A DNA stretch of 6,029 bases from DATDFB01 sp036522835 (GTDB lineage Bacteria > Acidobacteriota > Thermoanaerobaculia > Gp7-AA8). This document shows, one piece after another, positions 1-6,023 of the stretch. Each line of letters begins with the position of its first letter. Within the stretch, counting starts at the first letter, position 1. The stretch spans positions 1-6,029 of the forward strand of contig DATDFB010000215.1 in assembly GCA_036522835.1 (NCBI GenBank), given 5' to 3'. Under the pieces are notes generated by a model. It was given only the letters and a program-made list of their open reading frames with translations. It was not told the DNA's origin and did not search any database. A program made the translations under genes and the position numbers.

Positions 1-1314
1 CATGCCACGCTGCACTACCAGGCGTGCAACGACAGCGTGTGTCTGCCGCCGAAGAGCGTCGGTGCCGATATTTCCACGAACGTGGTCGCCGCGCCGAAGG
101 CGAGCGCCGGCTTCACGCCGCTCACCGCCGCGCCGAAGAACACGCTGCCGAAGAACAAGCTCACCGAGGTCTTCGAGGCCCATGGGCTGCCGCTCACGCT
201 GCTCGTGCTGTTCGTCGGCGGACTGGCGCTGAACCTCACGCCGTGCGTCTTCCCCGTCATCCCCATCACCCTCGGCTTCTTCGCCATGCAGAGCGACGGC
301 CGCCGCTCGCGCCGCTTCGCGCTCTCCGCCGCCTACGTCCTCGGCATCGTCATCATGTACGCGGCCTTGGGCGTCGCCGCGGCGATGGCCGGGAAGCTCT
401 TCGGCGCGTGGCTGCAGTCGCCGGCGGTGCTGATCGGCTTCGCCGTGATGATGCTCGTCTTCGCCTCGTCGATGTTCGGCCTGTGGGAGTTCCGCGTGCC
501 GCAGTTCATCGCCGTCCGTTCGCAAGGGCGGGCCGGTGTGGCCGGGGCCGCGGCGATGGGGCTCCTCGTCGGCATCGTCGCCGCGCCGTGCGTCGGCCCG
601 GTCGTGGCGGCGCTCTTCGTCCTCGTTGCCTCGCTGGCCAAGCCGGCCATCGGCTTCCTCATGTTCGCCACGCTCGGCTTCGGCCTCGGGTTTCCGTACC
701 TCGTCGCCCTCAACGCGCTGCCGCGTCCCGGCGAGTGGATGGTGCACGTCAAGCGGGCCATGGGCTTCGTTCTCGTGGCCATGGCCTTCTACTTCCTCCG
801 CGCTGTCGTCGGCGAGGAAGTCTTCCGCTGGGGCGTGGCGGCGAGCCTGCTCGTCGGCGCGGTCTTTCTCTTCATCATCCGCGGCGGCGGCGCGCGCGCG
901 CTGCGCCTGGCCTTCGCCGTCGTGCTGCTCATCGGCGGCGCCGCGTTCGCCTGGCCGCGCAACGAAGGGGCACACGTGGCCTGGCTCAATTATGACAAGC
1001 ACGTCATCGCCACGGCGCAGAAGCCGGTCGTCATCGACTTCTACGCCGACTGGTGCATCCCCTGTAAGGAGCTCGACCAGAAGACGTTCAGCGACGCGGC
1101 GGTGGCGAAGGAGCTCGACCGCTTCGTGCGCGTGAAGGCGAACCTGACGAAGGCCGAAGACGCGACTGTGGTGCAGCTCACGAAGGAGTACGCGATCGTG
1201 GGCGTGCCGACGCTTGTCTTCCTCGACGGGAACGGCAAGGAAGCGCAGGCGCTGCGGCTGACCGGGTATGAGCCTCCGGCGGAGTTCCTCAGACGATTGC
1301 AGCAGGTGAAGTAA
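1..1314 (+). CDS. dsbD: Thiol:disulfide interchange protein DsbD, 5'-truncated (C-terminal 437 codons)
   Basis: Inner-membrane reductase that passes electrons from cytoplasmic thioredoxin across the membrane to periplasmic disulfide-isomerase and cytochrome c maturation proteins. The frame is open from base 1, so the N-terminus lies outside the window; an apparent GTG at 37 is an internal Val. Residues are counted from base 1. The end of the periplasmic alpha domain is visible, with a CNDSVC pair (C9, C14) followed by LPP. A Pro/Lys-rich linker (about 30-55) leads to a polytopic membrane region (about 60-320). This carries the family's two hallmark cysteines, in NLTPCVFP (C82) and APCVGP (C197). 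A C-terminal thioredoxin-like domain (about 325-437) has DFYADWCIPCKEL, with catalytic C352 and C355, and the VGVPT cis-proline loop. All three redox pairs of full DsbD are therefore present, which separates it from the shorter CcdA. The stop is TAA. The next gene follows on the same strand with no terminator visible. The family call is very secure; the signal peptide and start cannot be seen. Confidence 0.96.
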   Translation, partial: HATLHYQACNDSVCLPPKSVGADISTNVVAAPKASAGFTPLTAAPKNTLPKNKLTEVFEAHGLPLTLLVLFVGGLALNLTPCVFPVIPITLGFFAMQSDGRRSRRFALSAAYVLGIVIMYAALGVAAAMAGKLFGAWLQSPAVLIGFAVMMLVFASSMFGLWEFRVPQFIAVRSQGRAGVAGAAAMGLLVGIVAAPCVGPVVAALFVLVASLAKPAIGFLMFATLGFGLGFPYLVALNALPRPGEWMVHVKRAMGFVLVAMAFYFLRAVVGEEVFRWGVAASLLVGAVFLFIIRGGGARALRLAFAVVLLIGGAAFAWPRNEGAHVAWLNYDKHVIATAQKPVVIDFYADWCIPCKELDQKTFSDAAVAKELDRFVRVKANLTKAEDATVVQLTKEYAIVGVPTLVFLDGNGKEAQALRLTGYEPPAEFLRRLQQVK

Positions 1315-1358
1315 CCGAGATCCGCGGCCGCATCGTCCGCGCGCATGCGCTCGCGGCG

Positions 1359-1889
1359 GTGCGCTTCCGCGAGGCGTTCGCCGCCGGTGACATGCGCGAG
1401 GCCGTGGCGCATCTGGAGATCCAGGCGGCGGCGCTCGTCGAGTGCGCGCAGCACACGCGCGTGCGCGGCGCGATTCGCTACGACGTCGTCGACCGGCTGG
1501 CCACGCCGTACGTCGAGCGCGGGCAGCCGGTCTTCCCGTACTTCGACGTCGAGCGCACTGCCGCCGGCGTCTTCGAATACTGGCTGATCGTCTCCGAGAT
1601 CCTCGCCTCGGCGGCGTGGCACGTCACGAAGCTGATCGCCGGGCCGGGCGAGTACGACGACGCCCTGCGGCGCATGCAGTCGCCGCAGATCGTGCGCGCC
1701 ATTCCGCCGCCGCTCCTCCCCTCCGCGGAGCTGCGCGACGACGGCACGGCGCTGCTCGACGTCACCGTCTACACGCGCGCCGGCGAGGAGCGCGTCGAGC
1801 GCCGCACGCTCGCCCTCGGCACTGACAACGAGTTTCGCTTCCACAACCGCGTGCTCCTCGCCGAGGGGCGCGGCGGCGTCGACGTTTGA
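1359..1889 (+). CDS. Conserved-looking hypothetical protein, 176 aa
   Basis: I do not recognise the family. The frame has strong G/C preference at third codon positions along its length and yields a balanced, globular-looking protein. The N-terminal third is helical and Ala/Arg/Glu-rich. A central aromatic stretch follows (PVFPYFDVER about 57-66, FEYWLIV about 72-78), and the C-terminal half looks beta-like (ALLDVTVYTR about 131-140, ending FRFHNRVLLAEG). There is one cysteine (C29), no signal peptide, no convincing membrane helix and no obvious catalytic motif. The start is uncertain. GTG at 1359 is the first canonical start after the upstream in-frame TGA at 1269-1271, but it has no clear Shine-Dalgarno sequence; ATG at 1392 is an alternative. 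Coding-like codons extend upstream to about 1314. The gene starts 44 bases after dsbD and is probably co-transcribed with it, but a role in thiol chemistry is not supported by its sequence. It ends (TGA) about 20 bases from the convergent peptidase gene, with no clear terminator hairpin between them. Confidence 0.75.
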   Translation: MRFREAFAAGDMREAVAHLEIQAAALVECAQHTRVRGAIRYDVVDRLATPYVERGQPVFPYFDVERTAAGVFEYWLIVSEILASAAWHVTKLIAGPGEYDDALRRMQSPQIVRAIPPPLLPSAELRDDGTALLDVTVYTRAGEERVERRTLALGTDNEFRFHNRVLLAEGRGGVDV

Positions 1890-1909
1890 GCCGCGGAGGC
1901 CGTTCCCGC

Positions 1910-4900
1910 CTAGTGCCGCGCCGTGCGCCGCCGCGGCGGCGGCACCGCGCCCGGCGTCACGATCTCCTCGTGGCTCCCGTTCGCGTTGTGCAGGTGCAGC
2001 AGCAGAATGCCCTTCGAGCCGGCGGCGGTGAACGCCGCCTTGTCGTAGACGACCGCGATCGTGTTCGACGGCGTGTCGGCGTAGCCGAACGGCATGTTCC
2101 GATCCGACGTGAACGACATCCCCGGCTTGGCCGTGTCGTACGTCAAGAGCGCCGTCTGGTCGATCGGCGTCGTGCCCGTGCCGATGCGGACGCGGTAGCT
2201 GAATGACGTCCGCGTTGCGCTCAAGCCGATGTCTGCCTTGCGCACCGGCAGCACCACCACGTTCGTATTGAAGATCACCGTGTCGGCGACTACAGGGTCG
2301 AGCACGTTGCGGAATGACGACGTGCAGTTCGTGCCCGCCGCGGTGCAGAGCGAGGCGATGTAGACGTCGCTCGGCGCGTTGTTCACGTTCGTGAAGGTGG
2401 ACAGGTCCGTCGTCGTCAGGCGGAACTGCGCGGCGCCGGTATCGATGTCGATGCGGATCGGCGTCCGCACCGGCGACGTCCACGGTCCGAACGTGGCCAC
2501 GGCGAAGTAGATCGTCGAGGCGTCGCTGGAGATGCCGGTGGCCTTGATGTTCTGGTGTGGTTGCAGCGCCGCGTTCGCCGTTGCCGTGCTCGAGAGCTCG
2601 AACGCGGCGACGATGGCGTTCTCGTCGTCGGTGCCGTTGCCGGTCGACAGCGGCGTCCCCTTCAGCGCGAGCTGGAACTTGCCGTTCGCGTCGGGGAACG
2701 TCGTGCTGGCCGCGCTCATCGCCGAGGCGGGCCGCGGCGCGGCGAAGACCGGCAGGCGCAGCGTCTCCTGGCCGGCGGCGGTCAGCGTCACCCATCCCGA
2801 GGCCTCGCCGAGCCAGCTCCGCGTCACGTTGGCTTGCGTCGTGGTGAGGCTGTCGTCGCGGTGATGGCGCATGGCCGCGCCGTCGAGGTCCATCGTCAGC
2901 GTGAACGTGGCGCTGCCGCTCGCCGGCACCGTGACGGAGTCCGGCACCGTGAACGTGACCCCGGGCTGCGTCACGGCCGGGTCGTACGCGACGCGGTACG
3001 TCGTGATCGTCCCGGAGCCCTGGTTCAGCACGACCACCGGCTTGTTCTTCTTTTCCTTCTCCTTGGCGACGACGTCGAATGAGCCGAACGACGCGCCGAC
3101 CACGCCGGCCGTTTCGCCGGAGACCGAGATGATCGTCTTCGAGCGGGACGCGCTGGCGACGTCGATTCGCCCCGCGCCGATGCGGCCCACGGAGAAGCGG
3201 CTGCCGGTGCGGTTGGCGCCGGTGAAGAGGTCGTGCGACGCCGTGCTCATGGCCAGCGCTTTGAGTTGATCGGGCGTCCAACTGGGATTGAGCTGCTTGA
3301 GCAGCGCCATCGCGCCGGCGACGTGCGGCGCCGCCATCGACGTGCCGCTCATCGCCGTCCCGCGGAAGCCGCTCTTCGCGCGCACCGACCAGATCGACTG
3401 ACCCGGCGCGGCGATCTCCGGCTTCATGCCGTTGTCGTCGATGCGCGGGCCGCGCGCGGTGAAGGTCGACAGCGTGTCGACGTTCGCCTGCGTGATGATC
3501 GGCTGCGATCCGATCTCGTCGCCGTTGAACGCCGCCGTCACGCCGCCGGCGGGGCCGCCGAGGTTCGCAAGAATCAGGTCGCCGGTGTCGCGCGGCACGA
3601 GCGTCGACGGGATGGTCGTCGCGCCGGCGATGGCGATGTCGAGCTCGTTCTTCGTGTGGCGGAGGATCACGCCGATGGCGCCGGCGCTGAAGGCGTTGCC
3701 GACGCGGACGGCCGAGCCGCAGTCGTTGTCGGTCCAGTCGAGGAGCGCGATCTTGCCGGTGATGATGTTCTTGTCCGAGGTGGGGAACGCCGAGCAGCCG
3801 CTGAGCTGCGTCACCGGGCGCGCCACCGTTCCGGTCACGGCCGGCTTGTTGAACCAGTCGAAGTTGACCGAGTGGTGGGCGACGAACGATTTCGCGATCG
3901 ACGCCGGCGCGGTGATCACCAGCCCGTCCGCCGGCTCGAGTGCGTCGACCGACGAGGCCACGCTGAGGATGTGATCGCCCGTCGAGGGCTGGGCGACGAT
4001 GTAGTACGTGTCGCCGTCGTTGCCCGCCGAGGCCACGACGATGCAGCCGGCCTTGGCCAGGTTGTCGGCCGCGGTGATGCTCGAGTTGCTCTTCGTGCCG
4101 AAGCCGCCGCCGAGGGACATGTTCACGACGTCCATGTGATCGGAGAAGTCGCCGTCCTTGTTCGGGTCGAGCGCCCACTCCAGCGCCTGCGGCACGAGCG
4201 CCGTCGCGCCGCTGCAGCCGAAGACGCGGATCGGGAAGAGCTTCGCTTCCGGCGCGACGCCCGGGCCGATGGAGAAAAGCGCCGGGTCGAGGGCGACGTT
4301 GAACGGTCCGGTGTAGGTGTTGCCGTCTTTCTTCACGCCGAAGCCGCCGATCGTGCCGGCGACGTGCGAGCCATGGCCCGCGCAGTCCATCGGATCGCCG
4401 TCGGGCTTCGGCGTGCGGTTGGCGACGACGCTGGAGTTCGGATCGTAGTCGTCGCCCGCGAAGTCGGTGCCGCCCGCGATTTTCTCGGTCGTCGGAAACG
4501 AGCTGCCGGTGAAGGTCTTGCCCGAGTAGTCGCCGTTGCCGCCGAAGTCTTTGTGAATGTAGTCGAGGCCCGTGTCGACGACGCCGACTTTGATGTTCTT
4601 TCCCGTCGCACCGTTCGGCGCCAGCGCGCGCCAGACCTCCGGCGCGCCGATGAGCGGCACGCTCGACGTGTTGGTCATCTGGTAGATCGGCAGCGGCTCG
4701 ACGGACTTCACGCCCGGCAGCGCGCGGATGGCGTCGAGCTGCGAGGCGTCGACGTCGACGGCGATGCCGTTGAAGAGCCGCTGCATGCGGTAGAGGACGA
4801 CGGCGGAGGGGATGGCGCCGACTCGCGCGGCGACGCTCTGCTGCTCCGCCTCGACGACGGCGAGCTCGTTCCGCGCCGCGGTGACGGCCGCGCGCAACGC

Positions 4901-5026
4901 GCTCGGGCCGGACTTGCCGGCCACGGCGGTGTTGAGATAGCTCTCGATCGCCGGCGGCGACTGGAGCTCGATCATGACGGAGACACGCTGCGGCTGCGCC
5001 AGGGCAAAGAGGAGGGCTGTGAGCAT
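1910..5026 (-). CDS. S8 family (subtilisin-like) serine peptidase with PA-type insert, 1038 aa
   Basis: Secreted-type subtilase that hydrolyses peptide bonds with an Asp/His/Ser triad. Residues 14-115 resemble the I9 inhibitor prodomain (VSVMIELQ near the start, GVKSVEPLPIY at the end). The catalytic domain runs from about 125 to 625, with D151 in VVDTGLD, H218 in GHGSHVAGT, oxyanion N336 in ASAGND and nucleophile S563 in GTSMAAPHVAG. About 365-515 is an insert resembling a PA domain (IITGKIALLDW, then AIGVILRH), as in large subtilases. After a Lys/Glu-rich linker (about 654-663) comes a beta-rich stretch (about 664-760) that looks Fn3-like (VPDSVTVPASGSATFTL), then about 270 beta-rich residues I cannot assign. 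The tail is Pro/Arg-rich, with no LPxTG motif or membrane anchor. Seven cysteines are present; C894/C901 and C411/C436 are possible disulfides. ATG at 5026 is the first start after the in-frame TGA at 5047-5045. It gives only about 10 hydrophobic residues ending ALA, short for a signal peptide, and no clear ribosome site is seen. The family call is secure; the substrate is unknown. Confidence 0.95.
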   Translation of the reverse strand: MLTALLFALAQPQRVSVMIELQSPPAIESYLNTAVAGKSGPSALRAAVTAARNELAVVEAEQQSVAARVGAIPSAVVLYRMQRLFNGIAVDVDASQLDAIRALPGVKSVEPLPIYQMTNTSSVPLIGAPEVWRALAPNGATGKNIKVGVVDTGLDYIHKDFGGNGDYSGKTFTGSSFPTTEKIAGGTDFAGDDYDPNSSVVANRTPKPDGDPMDCAGHGSHVAGTIGGFGVKKDGNTYTGPFNVALDPALFSIGPGVAPEAKLFPIRVFGCSGATALVPQALEWALDPNKDGDFSDHMDVVNMSLGGGFGTKSNSSITAADNLAKAGCIVVASAGNDGDTYYIVAQPSTGDHILSVASSVDALEPADGLVITAPASIAKSFVAHHSVNFDWFNKPAVTGTVARPVTQLSGCSAFPTSDKNIITGKIALLDWTDNDCGSAVRVGNAFSAGAIGVILRHTKNELDIAIAGATTIPSTLVPRDTGDLILANLGGPAGGVTAAFNGDEIGSQPIITQANVDTLSTFTARGPRIDDNGMKPEIAAPGQSIWSVRAKSGFRGTAMSGTSMAAPHVAGAMALLKQLNPSWTPDQLKALAMSTASHDLFTGANRTGSRFSVGRIGAGRIDVASASRSKTIISVSGETAGVVGASFGSFDVVAKEKEKKNKPVVVLNQGSGTITTYRVAYDPAVTQPGVTFTVPDSVTVPASGSATFTLTMDLDGAAMRHHRDDSLTTTQANVTRSWLGEASGWVTLTAAGQETLRLPVFAAPRPASAMSAASTTFPDANGKFQLALKGTPLSTGNGTDDENAIVAAFELSSTATANAALQPHQNIKATGISSDASTIYFAVATFGPWTSPVRTPIRIDIDTGAAQFRLTTTDLSTFTNVNNAPSDVYIASLCTAAGTNCTSSFRNVLDPVVADTVIFNTNVVVLPVRKADIGLSATRTSFSYRVRIGTGTTPIDQTALLTYDTAKPGMSFTSDRNMPFGYADTPSNTIAVVYDKAAFTAAGSKGILLLHLHNANGSHEEIVTPGAVPPPRRRTARH

Positions 5027-5044
5027 GGGAGCGCTGATGGTAAC

Positions 5045-5785
5045 TCAGCGCCGCGCCAGGACGGTGGCCAGGACGTCGAACGATTTCAATTCGTGACCGA
5101 GAAAGTGCCGGCGGACGGAGCCGGCAAAGGCGCGGAGCTCGAAAAGAATTGGTTCGGGCGCGCGAAATTCGGCGACGGGGAGCCGCAGGAGGTCATCGAG
5201 CGCCGCCGCGACGTCGTTCGCCACGATCTCGGCCTCGGAGGTTGCGCACCACTGGCAGACGAAGCCCTGCGCCCGCGCGTCGAAGCGCAGCGGCCGCTCG
5301 AGCGGCTGGTGGCACTCGATGCAGTGCTTCGGCGTCGGCAGGATGCCGCCGAGGCGGAGCATCCAGATCTCTGCGTACGCGACGACGGCGAGCGGAGGCG
5401 CGCCGTCGAGCAGCGCCTCGGTGGTCTTGTCGAGGAGGCGATAGACGAGCTCGGACGGATCGTTCGCCTGCGCGAAGACGTCGACGGTCTCGGCGATGTA
5501 CGACGCCGCGACGCTGGCGAGAAGGTTCTGCTGCGCCGGAAAGAGCGAGCGAATGAGGTCGACGGACTCGATGCGCACGACTTCGTCGGATTCTTTCTCC
5601 ACGAACCCGATCCGCACCTTCGCCAGCGGCTCGAGCGAGGCCCCGAACCGCGTCCGCCCCCCGCGCGCCCCGTACGCCCACCCCTTCCGCTTGCCATGCT
5701 CCGGCGTGAGAAAGACGACGAGCTTGTCCCGCTCGCGAGCCGGGAGGGTGTGGAGGACGATGGCGTCGGTGGTTTGGGGGCGCAC
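5045..5785 (-). CDS. recO: DNA repair protein RecO, 246 aa
   Basis: Cytoplasmic recombination mediator that, with RecR, helps load RecA on SSB-coated single-stranded DNA in the RecF pathway and anneals complementary strands. The N-terminal OB-fold (about 1-80) shows the family pattern: TDAIVLHTLPARERDKLVVFLT, then a basic GKRKGWAYGARGGRTRFG loop and LEPL. A helical domain follows (about 85-150; QQNLLASVAASYIAE, then LLDGAPPLAVVAYAEIWMLRLGG). The zinc-binding element carries C155, C158, C177 and C180 as two CxxC pairs, all intact. The length is normal for RecO. The start is GTG at 5785-5783, the first canonical start after an upstream in-frame TGA; no strong Shine-Dalgarno sequence precedes it. 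Its start codon lies inside the left arm of the palindromic repeat at 5783-5853, so the repeat forms the immediate upstream region and may influence recO expression. The S8 peptidase gene follows 18 bases after its TGA, in the same frame. Confidence 0.96.
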   Translation of the reverse strand: MRPQTTDAIVLHTLPARERDKLVVFLTPEHGKRKGWAYGARGGRTRFGASLEPLAKVRIGFVEKESDEVVRIESVDLIRSLFPAQQNLLASVAASYIAETVDVFAQANDPSELVYRLLDKTTEALLDGAPPLAVVAYAEIWMLRLGGILPTPKHCIECHQPLERPLRFDARAQGFVCQWCATSEAEIVANDVAAALDDLLRLPVAEFRAPEPILFELRAFAGSVRRHFLGHELKSFDVLATVLARR

Positions 5786-5853
5786 GGTTAGGTCGCAGGT
5801 CGCAGGGGGCGGGGCCCCCGCGCCCTGCGCTCTCCCCCCTAGAATACGCCGTG
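5783..5853. repeat. Palindromic repeat unit, copy 1 (compact form)
   Basis: Copy 1 consists of a 32-base left arm (5783-5814) and a 39-base right arm (5815-5853) that abut directly. The left arm matches 5905-5936 at 30 of 32 positions, with the first 16 bases identical. The right arm matches 5988-6026 at 38 of 39. The arms fold on each other: 5797-5814 pairs with 5816-5833 at 15 Watson-Crick positions plus one G-T of 18, centred on 5815. The left arm contains a tandem 7-mer (GGTCGCA twice, 5791-5804). The unit overlaps the recO start codon on the left and ends with a GTG on the right. No T-tract follows either side, so it is not a typical intrinsic terminator. It could be a dispersed intergenic repeat of the REP/MITE kind or a local tandem duplication. 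Confidence 0.85.
5840..5845 (+). promoter_or_regulatory. Candidate -10 box (TAGAAT) in repeat copy 1
   Basis: TAGAAT matches five of six positions of the TATAAT -10 consensus and lies in an otherwise very GC-rich stretch. Five bases separate it from GTG at 5851-5853, so transcription would begin at about the start codon, as in the leaderless promoters known from several GC-rich bacterial groups. No TTGACA-like -35 is visible about 17 bases upstream, where the sequence is the GC-rich hairpin arm. The hexamer and spacing are conserved in copy 2, which is the main support. Activity is inferred. Confidence 0.4.
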
Positions 5854-5913
5854 CCCACTTTCATCCATCCCGCCGAGGGGCGGCGCCGCTTCGCCGAATT
5901 CGCCCACGGTTAG
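5851..5913 (+). CDS. Possible 20-codon leaderless reading frame or gene-start remnant
   Basis: GTG at 5851, five bases after the TAGAAT hexamer, opens 20 codons that read like the start of an ordinary protein (PTFIHPAEG, then RRRFAEFAHG) with mostly G/C third positions. It terminates at TAG 5911-5913, which is part of the CACGGTTAGG start of repeat copy 2. One reading is that this is the N-terminal fragment of a former gene cut off by the repeat or by a duplication. It could also be a short leader peptide or mere chance. No family can be recognised from 20 residues. Confidence 0.25.
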   Translation: MPTFIHPAEGRRRFAEFAHG

Positions 5914-5937
5914 GTCGCAGGGCGCAGTGGGCGGGGC

Positions 5938-5987
5938 GCAGATGGTTGTCTCGCTGACGCACGTGCGACAGCCAGAACACCACCTGC
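5938..5987. repeat. 50-base imperfect palindrome (core of repeat copy 2)
   Basis: The sequence is near self-complementary about the centre between 5962 and 5963 (GCAC/GTGC). It opens GCAGATGGT and closes ACCACCTGC. Twenty of 25 positions pair, with mismatches at 5942/5983, 5947/5978, 5948/5977, 5952/5973 and 5957/5968. The core is absent from copy 1. It is less GC-extreme than the flanking arms, which suggests a separate origin. It could form a cruciform in DNA or a long hairpin in RNA; no protein-coding potential is evident. Confidence 0.8.
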
Positions 5988-6012
5988 CCCCCGCGCCCTG
6001 CGCTCTCCCCCC

Positions 6013-6018
6013 TAGAAT
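6013..6018 (+). promoter_or_regulatory. Candidate -10 box (TAGAAT) in repeat copy 2, before the gene at the right edge
   Basis: This is the same TAGAAT hexamer as in copy 1, again with five bases (6019-6023) before a GTG (6024-6026). The single difference between the two right arms falls in this spacer (C at 5847, T at 6020), leaving hexamer and spacing intact. It would drive a plus-strand gene divergent from recO. As in copy 1, no -35 element is seen and the long palindrome lies just upstream. Confidence 0.45.
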
Positions 6019-6023
6019 ATGCC

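Noticed and set aside
24..995. 323-codon plus-strand frame inside dsbD
   Set aside because: Arg/Ala/His-rich shadow of the dsbD frame, which contains all the family motifs and membrane segments.
1890..1909. Bidirectional terminator between the convergent hypothetical and peptidase genes
   Set aside because: The 20-base gap shows no convincing stem followed by a T-run on either strand.
1041..4178. 1045-codon open frame on the minus strand, overlapping the dsbD end, the hypothetical gene and the S8 peptidase
   Set aside because: Its translation is dominated by low-complexity Arg/His/Gly/Ala runs, as expected from an off-frame reading of GC-rich coding DNA. It overlaps three better-supported genes and contains no recognisable domain.
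3233..5791. 852-codon open frame on the plus strand, antisense to the S8 peptidase and recO
   Set aside because: The composition is Arg/Asp/Ala/Val-rich and repetitive, typical of an antisense shadow. The opposite strand carries complete catalytic and zinc-binding motifs of two known families.
5797..5833. Repeat copy 1 hairpin as an intrinsic terminator
   Set aside because: No U-tract follows the stem on either strand, and it sits directly upstream of recO rather than after a gene.
5193..5864. 223-codon minus-strand frame starting at an ATG upstream of recO
   Set aside because: It is out of frame with recO and reads as Arg/Ala-rich shadow sequence. The RecO motifs lie in the other frame, which starts at GTG 5785.
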